DNA of 64,000 nt from Thermothielavioides terrestris NRRL 8126 (GCF_000226115.1 NC_016459.1:3023501-3087500); one strand, 5' to 3'. Shown: positions 35,401 to 46,293, counted from the stretch's first letter. Notes: generated by a model not told the origin, from the sequence alone. Program-made: numbers and translations.

Positions 35401-36523
35401 GGCGAGTTCCGTACTCGGTCGATGTTTTGTTCGTTCGGAGCACTGTGAGGATATTGTGCTCCTTGGCGAGCCCCCAATCTGCTATCTTGAGGGTCCCAAT
35501 CCCATCGCTGCTGTCGCCGTCCTTGAACCATAGGATGTTGGCGGGTTTCAAGTCGCCATGACGGAATGTCGGCCCGTGCTGAGGGTAATGGGCTGCGCAG
35601 AGCGCACTGGCAAGTCCCAAGAGTTGCTTGATTGTCGCCTTGACGAGCGAGGGCGTCAACGGCTGGTTGGGCGTCTTCCACAGGTTCAGCAGATTGCCGC
35701 CATCGGCCCATTCAAACATGAGATAGTGCTTTTCCTTGCCCTTGTCGCCGTGCCGAAAGGCCGTGAGAAACCGGACGATGTGCTCTTGCTGGAGCGCGTT
35801 CATTTGCTGCAGGATGCTCGCCTCGTGCTCCCAGCCCTTGACCATGCCCTGCCAGTCCTTCTCGATCCTTGGCTGGATCTCCTTGATGGCAACGTGCTCG
35901 TAGCGCACTGCCTTCTCCGGGTCGTCCAGATGATTCGGATGAATCGCGTATTTGTGCACCTGGCCAAACCCGCCTCTGTCGGAGCCGACATCGTAGCATT
36001 TGACGAAGGGCAGGATAATGGCCTCTTCGAAGTCGTGATTGTACTGGAGGCTGGTGGCAACCTTGAGAACTGGAGCCAGAAATTTCCACTGGTTGGTACA
36101 AAAATAGTCAATCCTCAAGTCGGTCCAGACAGGTCTGCGCGGGTTTTCGTTGAACGAGGCGAGAATGTGGTCCCTGTCGTCGTGTTGCGGCTCCACGGGC
36201 AAGTTCTCATCGGTGAAAGGCACCGCTCGTTTGGACATGAAAGCCTTCATGGCCTTCCGTAGCTCAAGCGGTGTAAGACCGACGTACCGGACAGTGATGG
36301 CAAACAACTTTTGGGCCCGGGAATGGATGAAGTTCACCAGACAGTCGAGTTCTGGTGTCCAGGGCAGATCGTCGTCATCGAGCTCCTCCCGGATGGCTTC
36401 CTTGGACATCACGGAAGCCAAGCTCCCTTCGGGCACGAATCGGAATTTGACTCCGCGGAATTCACTGGTGACCTCGATCCCCTTAATTTGTCTCCACATG
36501 GTGGGCAATGACATCTCGATCAT
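32461..36523 (-). CDS. Protein kinase-HET domain fusion protein
   Basis: Two exons, 36523..33303 and 33202..32461, joined by a GTAGGT...CAG intron (MKN/KLAAFLG), giving 1320 residues. About 1-175: unclassified N-terminus. About 180-480: a Ser/Thr-kinase-like domain with a glycine loop RGGFGQVHK, VAIKEI lysine, RHGDLKPANILWF catalytic loop (HGD in place of HRD, with Lys and Asn kept), ADWGLAKE (DWG in place of DFG) and TEYGTRRYEPPE activation segment. About 500-770: a Pro/Ser-rich linker, then a CxxC-containing segment (NLCKTCQTLRDG; SCDLCGLLWRAC). About 890-1080: a HET domain with WFALSHQWG, AGCAYLWIDSLCIVQG, MEHVYSGAACVLAVS and RGWVLQEHALARRTVFF. The remaining tail is the usual HET C-terminal region. 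HET domains mediate cell death in allorecognition, so a kinase-triggered death effector is a reasonable inference. Confidence 0.9.
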
Positions 36524-37344
36524 CCAAGTCCGGCGGGATGCATAGGAGAATCAGGCAAGGACAATCACGGAAATAATCAGGGGGCTATTCGATTACGGGA
36601 GTATTTATCGCTGACGATAGTAAACTAGCTTCACGAGCAGGGAGTCTTGGAAATGAGCATTCGAGCAAATCTCCCGTCGCACGACGGGAGAAACTGGGCT
36701 TAACAATGACCATCAGCCACTCTCTCCCCCGCGAAATCTCTGACCCCGGCAGGAGCCTCCTGGGAACCTGAGCTCGAGGGCGGCTCGTTTCGTGCCGCAG
36801 TCCCGAGCGCGGTCCGCGTCTCCAGCCTCGCTCCAACATGCACAGCTCAAAACTAGCAGCCAACAGATCACGGTGCTTATGCATGGCGCCCTCCCAGAGC
36901 ACGCCAGGACCTTCCCATTCAGGCCAAACCCAAGCAATCAACAATCACTTCAGCTGCACTCCCTTGCAGAGGCGTTTCAGCACATGCAGCTTCTGGCAGA
37001 GACTCAGAAGGGTCAATGGTGCACCCTCCTCCTGGCCTTAGAGGAGACACTGGAAGTGTTTGAACATGTCACTGACAGAAGAGAACGAGGTCTGCCGTTG
37101 CCAAATATGGGCAACTGATGAATCTATTGAGAAACCTGATTCTAGCGGGCTATCCTAAGGGGCCTTTGAGAATGTGAGAGCTGGGGGGGGGGGGGGGGGC
37201 GGGGGGATGGGGAGGGGAAGCCTCGTGGAGAAACGGGGTGCGTTGCTGCAGGCTGAGGAATGACCAGCCGGGTCGCATTGACACGCCACCAATGGCCGCC
37301 CATCCTGGACGACTGAAGTCTGGTCACGGTGGCAACGGCGTCAG
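36524..37344. other. Intergenic with a 17-nt G-run
   Basis: Promoter side of the kinase-HET gene and the 3' flank of the next gene. A run of 17 G lies at 37183-37199 within a G-rich patch. No gene was seen. Confidence 0.5.
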
Positions 37345-37877
37345 TCACCTTGCACGGCGGAACGCGATTGGGCAGATCCGAGCCCATTTCTGAGCCCTTC
37401 TCTCAGCCCTTTCCCGAGCGCGTTTCCGAGCCTGGTACTTCGCCTCCTCCCGATTCCATGCGTCGTCAATAAGGTCCAGGGGGTTGATACGGCGGCACTC
37501 ATGCAACTCGCTCTGACAAACCATGTGGTAAGTGTGTGTGGCCGGATTCGGCAACGAGGAGTCGTCACTAACCTCGGTAAGGGGTCTCGGGGCGAAGATG
37601 CGGTAGTCGAAATGCAGGACCTGGCCAGGCTCCGTGTCAGCGCAACTCCATGCTGGGAGGAGAAGGGCGTCGGAATTGGTCCCCCGCATACGTGGACCAC
37701 GAAGTTGTTTTTGCCAAACAAGAAGCGCAGCTTCTCTGCCAGCTTATGACCATCAATCTCCCGCAAGCTGACTTCCTGATACGGCGGTTTCTCTGATCCA
37801 TCAACGGGTTGGGGGGTTTCCTGAGACGCCGGGGCGCTCGGGGACGTTTCTTTCTTCTTTCCAAGTCGTAGATGCAT
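37345..37877 (-). CDS. Hypothetical small charged protein, frame broken at a G-run
   Basis: I do not recognise the family. ATG 37877 opens MHLRLGKKKETSPSAPASQ..., with HKLAEKLRFLFGKNNFVVHV in one frame. From about 37683 the sensible reading moves to another frame (TNSDALLLPAWSCADTEPG; FDYRIFAPRPLTE; HECRRINPLDLIDDAWNREEAK) and ends at 37345 with a basic helical tail. The change falls at five G (37681-37685, C on the plus strand); one more G would join the two parts as ...VCGGTNSD.... A GTTAGT...CAG segment at 37513-37572 (60 nt, in frame) may be an intron. A TATATA box lies about 135 bp upstream. Either a consensus error or a young frameshift. Confidence 0.45.
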
Positions 37878-38773
37878 CGCGGCAACAGAAATGTTCTCTG
37901 GGGGGCAGTGGGACACGCCACGGGAGTGGGGAGGTGTGGGTGATGGGGAGGGGACGCGACGGATGGGACGAGGCAAAAAGAGGGGTTCTGGCCGTCACTG
38001 CTGTTGCTGTTATATATTTGCGTGCTTCGAGCCTGATTGTTCCTCGCAGGACGCCTTGCCCACGGGGCAGCAAAGCACGGGTGGCGTAGCTGAGGGCCAA
38101 CGTCGAACCTGGCCGGTCAGGTATCCAATAAGAACACGGAAATCAGCCGTGACATGTCCGTGTATGCACGGGGCGAAGTAACATGAGGCCTCTGGTGGCG
38201 GCATCGGCACCCCCGAAGGCGGCAGCCCCTTGCACATGATCGATCATTGTTGGGCCATGGGCATTCCTCCTTTATCTTGCCCCATGTTGGCGGCCGAGGC
38301 TGTTCATCTGAGCCCACCGCATGCGCCGCAGCAAGGTAGACACGCTCAACAACTGACATGATGCTTGACGCTCCGCCTCTTGTTGCTGCCGTTGCACCTT
38401 CTGCTGATCAAATCGAGCCCAAAGGGCAAACCAGCGCCACATCGAGCCCGGTCGCAGCTGCGAGCCCAAATCCCGACTCCCCCAACCTCAGCAAGTCCCA
38501 TGGTGCTGCTGCCGCGACAGACGGGCTTCTGGGGGTCGGGCTCCGCTTTCAAGCTGAGCCAACGGTTGTTGAATTTGTCGACGATGGTGGGGATTTGTCA
38601 ACCTCCTTGACGTAGGATCATCCGGCTAACCACCTCGAGCAAGACTTGCTGTCGGGCCTGAATGCAGGAGAGCGTCGCCGCAAGGTTTCGCTCGAGCTCC
38701 GTATCCAAGATGCTGACTTGGAGGATGAGGAACCGGAGGTAAGTCTGCCACAAAACTGCCACAGCACTGCCCC
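37878..38773. other. Divergent intergenic region; possible upstream exons of the second kinase
   Basis: Promoter of the small charged-protein gene, then a stretch (38358-38760) with coding-like frames on the plus strand. One runs from ATG 38358 (MMLDAPPLVAAVAPSADQ...). Another, 38630-38739, reads GLNAGERRRKVSLELRIQDA and ends at a perfect GTAAGT. They could be 5' exons of the kinase gene, but I could not find one model that joins them in frame. Confidence 0.35.
38011..38020 (-). promoter_or_regulatory. TATA box of the small charged-protein gene
   Basis: The minus strand reads CAAATATATA, about 135 bp before the ATG at 37877. Confidence 0.45.
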
Positions 38774-40903
38774 ATGAGGACGTCCGAGCTGATGAATCTG
38801 AAAAAGCCAAGCAGCGGCGGAACGCGGGATAGCCGTGTGTCCTCGGCTGCTACAGCGGCGATACACGGGAGAGGCTTACCCAGCATACCCAGTTCTCTGA
38901 CGGTTCCAGAGCCCAGCGTAATTACAGATCTCGGCGAGCACCTCTCCAACCTCTACAAGCTGCGGACGAACTCGTACCCTGAGAGCTTTGACTGTGCTCC
39001 AGGGGGACTCGGAAGCCAAGTTCACCGCGCCATCTGCCGACCCGACATGAACAAGGCCGGTTTTCTTCCAAAGGGCCAGCTTCAAAGGATCATTAACTGC
39101 GACGCAGTGAAAAAAGAGCTGATGAAGCACGAGGCATCGCTTCGGAAGCGTGTGCCGGTCTGCGACCTCCGACCGTCGCCTAGCCTCGAGGACCTCGAGG
39201 ATGACGCTCGCAAGATATGCGGCAGAGGTGAACCGAGCTGGCCGGTTTACAACAGGGTGGGGAGCACGCCCACGACACCTCGTTTCCCACGGCACATGCG
39301 GTCAGACCAAAGATTCCAGAAGATCATGGCGATCCTGCTGCTGATTGAGCGGCCGTCCCGGATCCGGTCGTTCGTCGAAGAAGGGGTTTGCGACGCAGAC
39401 CTGCCCCTTGTCAAAGTTCTTACCAAGCGGATACCCTTCAAACGATGGGAGTTACGCCGTCGGAAGGACCGTGAGACTCATCTCCGGTGCTTCGAGAAGT
39501 GGAGACAAGTCACGCTGGAGAAGTTTGAAGAACACCAATGGGCCGTGCTCGCCCCTTTCTTCGCTCGCGACCTGACAGCCCCAAGGAAGGTGCCACATTA
39601 TTATCTGCCGGACCAGGTCATCTTGCCGTGTCTGGTTTGGGAGAGGCAAGGCGAGGGGGGGTTCGGGCAAGTTTACAAAGCCGAGATTCATCCCGACCAT
39701 CACGACTTCTCCCAACATGCTGTAAGTACCCGCACCGACCACGCTGGCAAACAGTACATGTAATCGTGTCAAGACATGCTAACTTCAGGAACCAGACTCA
39801 GGGTTCCAAAAAGGACCTGTTCGCGGTTAAGCAGCTGTGTTCGACGGATGAAGCCGACTTCCGAAAGGAGGTGGAGATCCTGAAGAGAATCAGTCGGCAC
39901 CCGCACAACCATCTAATAACCCTCCTGGCCACGTACCAATACCTTGGTCGCTACCACCTCATATTCCCCTGGGCAGATTGCGATCTCGGGGCGTTTTGGC
40001 GAACCAGAATGCCGCAGAACGACGAAGACACGGCCCGCTGGCTTGCGGAACAGTGCCGCGGCCTGGCGTCTGGATTGGCGACGATCCACCGGTACAGGAG
40101 AACCTCAACCGACTCCACCCTGGATGCGAGGCTCGTGAAGGGAACTGATCCGGGGAAACGCCCGACAATCCTCTTCTGCCGGCACGGCGACATCAAACCG
40201 GAGAACATACTCTGGTTTCCGTGGCCAAGCGGTCCGGCCGGCAACAAAGGCGTCCTGAAGATCAACGACTTCGGCACGGCCGAGTTCACCTTCCAGGAGG
40301 TCATCCCGCGGACGAAAGCACTGCCCATCACTCCGCGATACGCGCCTCCCGAAGCCTGCGTGCCCGAGATCGGCGGCTTCATCGGGACGTCGTACGACGT
40401 GTGGTCTCTTGGGTGCTTATACCTGGAGTTCATTGCCTGGTGGTGCGGCGGCTGGCCGCGGATCGACGCCTTTATGCAGAAGAGGCTCGCTGTCGACAAC
40501 ATCTCCTCCGAATTCCTCGTCGGCACATTCTTCACGGTTGCCCCAGACTGCGAAAGGGGGGTTTCAAAGCCGAGGTCAAGGGATGCGTTGATGAGGTTCG
40601 CGCAGTCTCATGCTGTCCTATCTTGGCGAAACCATGGATGTTTTCCCTAACACGCACACGATGTTCCAGTTCATAAACGAGTTGCACACCGACCCGCGGT
40701 GTAGCGAGTTTATCCACGACTTCCTCGTGCTAATACGGCAAGACATGCTGGTTGTTGAGGGGGAATGGGGGCAGAGACGGCTGAGCTCTGCTGGGGTGTC
40801 CAAGTCGTTGGGCGGCATGGAGCAGCGGGCTGCGCGGTATGACGGCTATTTCAGTGATCCGGCGCCTTGGAAGTCGACGGCAGTTTCTTTGAATTGCTCC
40901 TAG
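38774..40903 (+). CDS. Ser/Thr protein kinase-like protein, paralogue of the kinase half of the fusion gene
   Basis: Working model: 38774..39721, 39796..40595, 40670..40903. An unclassified N-terminal region is followed by a kinase domain with glycine loop GEGGFGQVYKAEIHPDHHD (about residue 292), FAVKQL lysine, CRHGDIKPENILWF catalytic loop (HGD for HRD), INDFGTAEF (intact DFG) and TPRYAPPEA. The HPDH/HPNH spacer after the glycine loop and the HGD(I/L)KPxNILWF loop are shared with the fusion kinase at 33-36 kb, so the two are paralogues. Exon 2 is one base short of frame: the break maps to the six-G run at about 40555-40560, after which FKAEVKGCVDE/FINELHTDPRCSEF reads on through an intron with a CTAAC branch site. 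The start is uncertain; more 5' exons are possible. Either damaged or a consensus error. Confidence 0.65.
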
Positions 40904-41332
40904 GTCTCGCCATCGGCAAAACGGTCGCTCCAATTTCTCTGTGCTTGGGTTCGCTCACTCCAAGGGGGCAACTCACTTCCTCACTCCCCGTCCACCCGCC
41001 CATCCCCTCCTCCCCTACCACGCCCATGCTCGACATGCCAACAATTGCCTGCGCCAAGTAGATCCCATCCCACCAATGTCAGCATCAAATCCCTCCTGGC
41101 TGTTATCGCACCGCGCAAGTCCAAGCAGCTAGCCGACCAAGGGCTTCCCCGCGCTGCCCAGCCTTGTCTCTTCTCACCCCCCAACCAAACCATCTCCACC
41201 ACTCACACCGCAACCCCCCATCATCCAACCATAAAAAAGGCAAGACACCGAGATCCAGCAAACCCCCCCCCCCCTGGAGAAAAAGTGCCCTCGCAACTAC
41301 CCCCAGCCCGTACACTACTGTGTAATGCAGAA
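40904..41332. other. Intergenic, no gene seen
   Basis: Convergent 3' flanks of the second kinase and the next small gene. Pyrimidine-rich with C-runs, and nothing else was recognised. Confidence 0.5.
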
Positions 41333-41752
41333 TCAAACAAACCCCGGCCCAGGCACAGGCCCAGCCGCAACGCGCAGCCCGCGCCGCGCGAGGCCGACCA
41401 GCCCGCGGCCGATCCAGACGACATACACGCGCACGATGACGGCGACGGCCCAGAAGAGGCCGGTGGAGGCGACGCCGACGAACAGGCCCGACGCGATGGC
41501 GTGGCCGGGCGTGTCGTACAGCGAGTCCGGGAAGGCCGGGCCGAGGGCTTCGGTTGTGGTGATGGTTGCGTTGGCGGGGATGTTGATGGCGTTTGTTATG
41601 GTGGTTGTGGGTGGGGAGTCGATGGTTGTGGTTGTGGTGGTGACGGGGGCGGTGATGGTGGTGGTGGCTGCGAGGAAAAGGACCAGGAGGAGGGTGAGCA
41701 TGCGGGTCGGATGGCCGCGGCGGGGATGGTGGTTTGTTTTGGTGGTCGCCAT
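41333..41752 (-). CDS. Hypothetical small membrane protein, 139 residues
   Basis: Single exon from ATG 41752. A hydrophobic N-terminal segment (MLTLLLVLFLAATTTITAPV, about residues 18-37) looks like a signal sequence or anchor. A Thr/Ile-rich extracytosolic stretch with one NAT glycosylation site follows. A second hydrophobic helix (about 85-120, IASGLFVGVASTGLFWAVAVIVRVYVVWIG) and a short basic tail end the protein. I do not recognise a family. Low-complexity Thr runs and the Gly/Val-rich antisense frames make codon evidence weak, so it could be spurious. Confidence 0.4.
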   Translation of the reverse strand: MATTKTNHHPRRGHPTRMLTLLLVLFLAATTTITAPVTTTTTTIDSPPTTTITNAINIPANATITTTEALGPAFPDSLYDTPGHAIASGLFVGVASTGLFWAVAVIVRVYVVWIGRGLVGLARRGLRVAAGPVPGPGFV

Positions 41753-42485
41753 GTTGGAGAGGAGGTCGGCCGGGTTGGGCTTTTTTGACGCTGGCTCCTT
41801 AGTTGGTGGTTTGTTGAGAGCGCGTTTAGATGCGTAAGAAGCGAAATATTGTCGCGGTAGGAAGGCAGCCGCAAGGTCAGTGGGCTGCTGGTCTTCAGCT
41901 CGCGATCGATCTGTGGCGGTTCGTGTCGAAAATCTCGCTTGGGGCAGAGGAGGAAACTCACAACTCACTCAACCTGACTCGGCGGCTGGTGCCGGGGCTG
42001 GCTGCGAGGGGCGTGCGACGAGGGTTCTTCCCCTCGCGGCCTGCGGTTGCTGGGTGCAGTCCTCTGAGTCGACTGTCGACAGCCGCACAGGAACGTGTCC
42101 AGTGATGGCACTCGAAACTGGGTGCCGCCACCTGGCCTTGACCTCCTTTGTGATGACCCCTCCAACAGATTGAAGAACAGTAGGATGGCAGCCATCCTCG
42201 GCAACCCGTGATTAACAGCATACGCACGAAAGGGACTCACGGTTCAAGTGAGACACTGCCAGGTCACGGTACAACCAGTCTCGCACCACCATGACAAGCC
42301 GGGCCAGCTGGACCAGGCTTTAAAGGAACAGAGAAACTCCATGGTAGTTGTGGAACATGGAAGTCACCACATACGCACAGACAGAATCAAAGGAGTCTTG
42401 GATTACTAGCAGAGAAGAGAAGAAAGGGTATCAGCGCAAAGAACACTACCCACCAGCTGGCAAACCAAGAAACATACGACCAAAT
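41753..42485. other. Intergenic, no gene seen
   Basis: Upstream flank of the small membrane protein gene and 3' flank of the fasciclin gene. No feature was recognised. Confidence 0.5.
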
Positions 42486-42968
42486 CTACCACCCAGCAAT
42501 GACCGCGCCCACAGCCAGCCCGATCCCAACCCCCGCCCCAGCGAGCCCCGTGCACCTGGCCGGCGCCACGCCCGCATTACTGGACGTGGCCCCGGCCCCA
42601 TCCCCGGCTGCTCCCCCCGCCGCGCCCCCAGCAGTCGGCTGCGCCGTGGGACAGTTCGCGGTGCAGGGCAAGTAGGACGCAAAGGGCGTCGGCACGGCGG
42701 TGCCGGTGGCGGTGGCGCCGATGAGCGAGAAGACGGGCGACTGGGCGGTCGGGGAGGCGACGTCCGGGCGGGCGGTGGCCCGGTCCGGGTTGAGCAGGTT
42801 GTCGACCATGTGGACGAGGCCGTTGGCGACGAGGATGTCGGGCTGGATGATCTCGGCCGAGTTGACGAAGACGAAGTTGGTGAAGCGGGTGATGGTGAGC
42901 GGGCGGCCGCCGTCGGCGGCCGTGGCGAGCGTGCTGCCGTTCTTCAGGTCCCACGAGTAATGCGTCAG

Positions 42969-43034
<66 letters not shown>

Positions 43035-43823
43035 GGGCACGATGTGGTAGCGCAGCACGCGCTTGAGCATCGGCTCGTCCATGGCGGAGAGCGCGCCGGC
43101 AAGCTGCTGGAAGGCGGCGTTGCGCGGCGCGAAGATGGTCAGGTCCTTCGCGCCGGCGAACTCGCTCATCAGGTCGGTGGCGTAGAGCGCGCCGACGAAG
43201 GAGGTCAGATCGGTGTAGGCGCTGCGGGCCGTCGACTCGAGCGTTTCCGGCACGCGCATGACCGAGTCGATGATCTGGACTAGGCCGTTGTCGAACTTGA
43301 GGTCCTCGACCAGCACGGTGCCTCGCGTGGCGAAGCCTGACGTGAAGACGACCCGGCCGTCCGGCTGCTTGGTAAGGATCAGCTGCTGGCCGCCCGTCAC
43401 GTTGGTGAAGGTCTCGTCGGTCAGCGTCGTCGACGCCCAGATCGAGTCGCCCTTGACGATGGAGGGCATGGCGATGGCCTGCTTCAGGATGTGGTACTTC
43501 AGGGTCGCCTCGACCCTGCTCTCGTTGTAGGCTCCCCAGTTGCCAACTTTGCGGAACGCATTGTCGTCGGGAGCAGCGACGGTCACGTCCTTGGGCAGGT
43601 TGGCGAAGATGTTGGTGTGGTTCTGCAGGCAGTCAGCTTCAACTGGGAGAGCTGCTTGCTCCTGCCGGTCGATGCTCACCTTGACCAGGCCGCGGAAGAT
43701 GGTGAGGTTGGCCTGTCCCGCAAGCACGGTCTCCACGTCCGCAGCCAGGACCGCTGATGGAGAGAAAAGAAGAGTAGAAGCAACGGCTACCAGAGCCGCA
43801 GACGCGGGCAGCGGCAAGACCAT
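42486..43823 (-). CDS. Fasciclin (FAS1) domain, GPI-type cell-surface protein
   Basis: Single exon, 445 residues. ATG 43823 begins a signal peptide (MVLPLPASAALVAVASTLLFSPSAVLA). Two FAS1 repeats follow. The first (about 40-190) has KDVTVAAPDDNAFRKVGNWG, VEATLKYHIL and NGLVQIIDSVMRVP. The second (about 205-370) has DLTIFAPRNAAFQQLAGAL, LKRVLRYHIVPG and NGLVHMVDNLLNPD. A run of 19 serines interrupts the second domain. The C-terminus is Ala/Gly/Thr-rich and ends in a hydrophobic segment (GAGVGIGLAVGAVIAGW) preceded by small residues, as expected for GPI attachment. Such proteins act in cell adhesion or wall structure. A longer frame begins at TTG 43850 and is ignored. Confidence 0.9.
42973..43029. 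repeat. (CTG)19 repeat encoding poly-Ser
   Basis: 19 uninterrupted CTG units on the plus strand, read as AGC serine codons in the fasciclin gene. In-frame length variation between strains is likely. Confidence 0.95.
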
Positions 43824-44817
43824 GCTGCAAGCGTAATCAGAAGCAAACAAACATTTAGCTTTTGACTACCACGGCGCAAGGAGCGAAGAGAAGCAGACGC
43901 GGTACAAACCCTCCACGATGGTACACACCACGGCGGAGGTCTTGAATGGGACGCGAAGCGGATGGTGGGAACCAAAACTGCAAAGCTAAGCGCGGGTGTC
44001 TCGGCCATCGAGATCCTTTTCATCACCTCCCGCACCAACGCACACCACCACGTCGCGCCAGCCCGCGCCCCAATGGCACGTGAGAGTTTACCGGCCGAAA
44101 TTGGGGTCCATTTTGGGGGGCTTTTTGATGGGATGATGCCAAGCGTCGCCGGGATTGGTTTGCAGACATCTCAGCCCCTGCTCTCCGCTCTCAATCCCCC
44201 TGCGGCGCCACGAGGCGGCTCTCAGCTGCGCTGGACTGCCATTGGCCTTTGCGGCTACAAATGCATGTCAGAATTTGGCTGGAATTCCTGCCCCAGGTAC
44301 CCGAGACAAGAACGGCCTAGGCCCTTCCCCCCCGGGCCGTGACTCCAGGCCTCCCTGCGCTGGTGGCGTCGGGCAAGGCAGCAACATAACAGGTCGTGAT
44401 AGGGCACCTGGGCTCACGGTGCTGGACAGACATGAACAGAACGTAGCGAGTTTAAGCTGTACCGGCAGATCCACTAGTGACGTGAGTTGGCTTACTGTCT
44501 GTTCCTCCTGGCTGGGAATTGCCGTAACACGGGCGATGCAGGAATCGAAGCCTCTTGCCCGCAAAGTGTAGGCAGCTGTTTTCAAGTCACCGAATTCGTG
44601 CTGTCCGCTCGAAGGATCAGCTAGTGCAGGGTACCCCACCCGCACAGCAAACACGTCATCCAGCCAAGCTGTGCTGTGCCGCCTTGTGGATATCTATTCT
44701 ATGTATTGCTGGTGGCTCACAGAAACAACGGCGAAGAAAACCTTGCAGGCTTGGCCAGCACCAAAGTGGAGTAACCCTGCACAGCAGAGCACCCCCTACA
44801 CTAGGTCGAGGAGGCAG
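43824..44817. other. Intergenic between the fasciclin and carbonic anhydrase genes
   Basis: About 1 kb, the promoter of the fasciclin gene and 3' flank of carbonic anhydrase. Short frames only; nothing was recognised. Confidence 0.5.
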
Positions 44818-45693
44818 TTACCCGGTCAAGTTGTAGATCTTCTGGATGTCCTTCAGCATGCCCGCAAAGTCCACCTTCAGGTCCTTGAGCAGGCCGTCGT
44901 GGAAGCCAAAGACCCAGCCGTGCACGATGGGGAACTTGTTGCGGGCGTACGACTGCTGCACGCAGGCGGTCTTGACCACGTTGCGGCACTGCTCGTAGAC
45001 GTTGAGCTCTACCAGGCGGTTGTAGCGGGCCTCCTCGTCGGCGATGGCGTCGAGCTCCGTCTCGTGCAGGCGGTAGACGTCGCGGATGTTGCGCAGCCAG
45101 GGGTTCAGCAGGCCGAGGTCCTTGGCGGTCATGGCGGCCTTGACGCCGCCGCAGCCGTAGTGGCCGCACACGACGATGTGCTTGACCTGGAGGTGCTCGA
45201 CGGCGTACGTGACGACGCTCATAGCGTTGAGGTCCGTGTTGCACACCAGGTTGGCGATGTTGCGGTGCACGAACGCGTCGCCGGGCTCGAGCCCCGCGAT
45301 CTGCTCGGCGGGGATCCGCGAGTCGCTGCACCCGATCCACAGGTACTCCGGGCTCTGCCCGGCCGACAGCTTGGTGAAGAAGTCCGGGTCCTGCGCTTTC
45401 TTGTCGGCCGCCCACGCGCGGTTGTGCTCGAACACGCGGTCGTGCGTCTGCCGCAGGTAGTTGGTGAGTTCCTTTTCGGCCATGGCGCGCCAGTCGGGTT
45501 TGGTGGTGGGACCGCCAGCGGAACGAGAAGAGGACGACGAAGCAAAAGACGGTGACGCTGAGAAGAACGGGGAGCTTGCGGTTCTGGACCAAGCGGGCGG
45601 AAAAGTCAGTCGCGGCGATGAGAGTCGCGCTTTGGGGAAAGTGCGGCGGGCGGCGGACTGCAGCAGTGTTTCCCCAGCACATGGGTTGACCAT
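44818..45693 (-). CDS. Beta-class carbonic anhydrase, probably mitochondrial
   Basis: Single exon, 291 residues. Zinc enzyme for CO2/bicarbonate interconversion. Zinc ligands and active site: WIGCSDSRIPAEQIAGLEPGD (Cys and Asp/Arg dyad, about residue 125) and VVCGHYGCGGVKAAM (His and Cys, about 180). Other family blocks are FVHRNIANLV, LRNIRDVYRLHETELDAIADEEAR and VHGWVFGFHDGLLKDL. The first ~65 residues are Ser/Ala/Arg-rich with no acids until residue 67, like a mitochondrial presequence. An internal ATG (MAEKELTNYL, about residue 71) could give a cytosolic form from a shorter transcript; this is inference. ATG 45693 is the first in the frame. Confidence 0.93.
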   Translation of the reverse strand: MVNPCAGETLLQSAARRTFPKARLSSPRLTFPPAWSRTASSPFFSASPSFASSSSSRSAGGPTTKPDWRAMAEKELTNYLRQTHDRVFEHNRAWAADKKAQDPDFFTKLSAGQSPEYLWIGCSDSRIPAEQIAGLEPGDAFVHRNIANLVCNTDLNAMSVVTYAVEHLQVKHIVVCGHYGCGGVKAAMTAKDLGLLNPWLRNIRDVYRLHETELDAIADEEARYNRLVELNVYEQCRNVVKTACVQQSYARNKFPIVHGWVFGFHDGLLKDLKVDFAGMLKDIQKIYNLTG

Positions 45694-46039
45694 GGCCGGT
45701 CAGTCCACTCTTTCAAGCTTTGCTTGAGCTCTCCAGTGAGTGGAATGTGCCACCGAGCCCGTGGAGGCCCCAAAAGTTTTCCGCCGTAAAATGCTCCGTT
45801 CATCCACGGCGATCAGCTTGAGTGACTCAACAAACTCAGCGCGCCAAGGTTGTGGGACGCGATAACGACCCTAACCCTGGACTGCAAGCTCTCTGTTCGC
45901 CAGTCTAGAGGTCCCGCCAAGACTACCTACATAATTTCCCGACCCTGGCAACGCCGCCCCCCCGCCGCAATTCGATGTACTGCTACAGTACCGGCAGGGT
46001 TCTTCGCATATATGCCGGGGTCCTACGCGCTTAAAGGGT

Positions 46040-46250
46040 AGATAGCAGCGCGCTTACCGCTACTCTAAGTATCTTGCTATATAAGACTAAGTTGCTAGGG
46101 AAGTATAAGACTATATTTGACCTAGGTAGGGCCTATTTAACTACTAAGCAATAGTAGAAATATATTAAAATAATAAAATTGAACTAAATATCCTCTCTAC
46201 CTTTATCCTCCCCTTTACCCTCTCCTTTACTGTCATACGTAACTGTGACA
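46040..46250. mobile_element. AT-rich relic, possible LTR fragment
   Basis: Base composition drops sharply to TA-rich (tatataagactaag, aatatattaaaataataaaa) as in the RIP-degraded element at the right end of the window. It ends ...aactgtgaca at 46250, which could be an LTR end complementary to the TGTCACG start at 60912. No coding remains. The assignment is tentative. Confidence 0.35.
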
Positions 46251-46293
46251 AGGGCACCTATGACCGCACCACGGTCAGGGGTGACGAGAGTTC

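Noticed and set aside
38598..38810. Minus-strand frame opposite the possible upstream exons of the second kinase
   Set aside because: Leu-rich and plausible-looking, but it mirrors the plus-strand GLNAGERRRKVSLELRIQDA reading, which ends at a perfect donor. Neither is certain, so neither is called.
44671..45555. 294-codon plus-strand frame opposite carbonic anhydrase
   Set aside because: Antisense shadow; Val/Leu/Asp-rich without domains, while the minus strand has both zinc-binding motifs.
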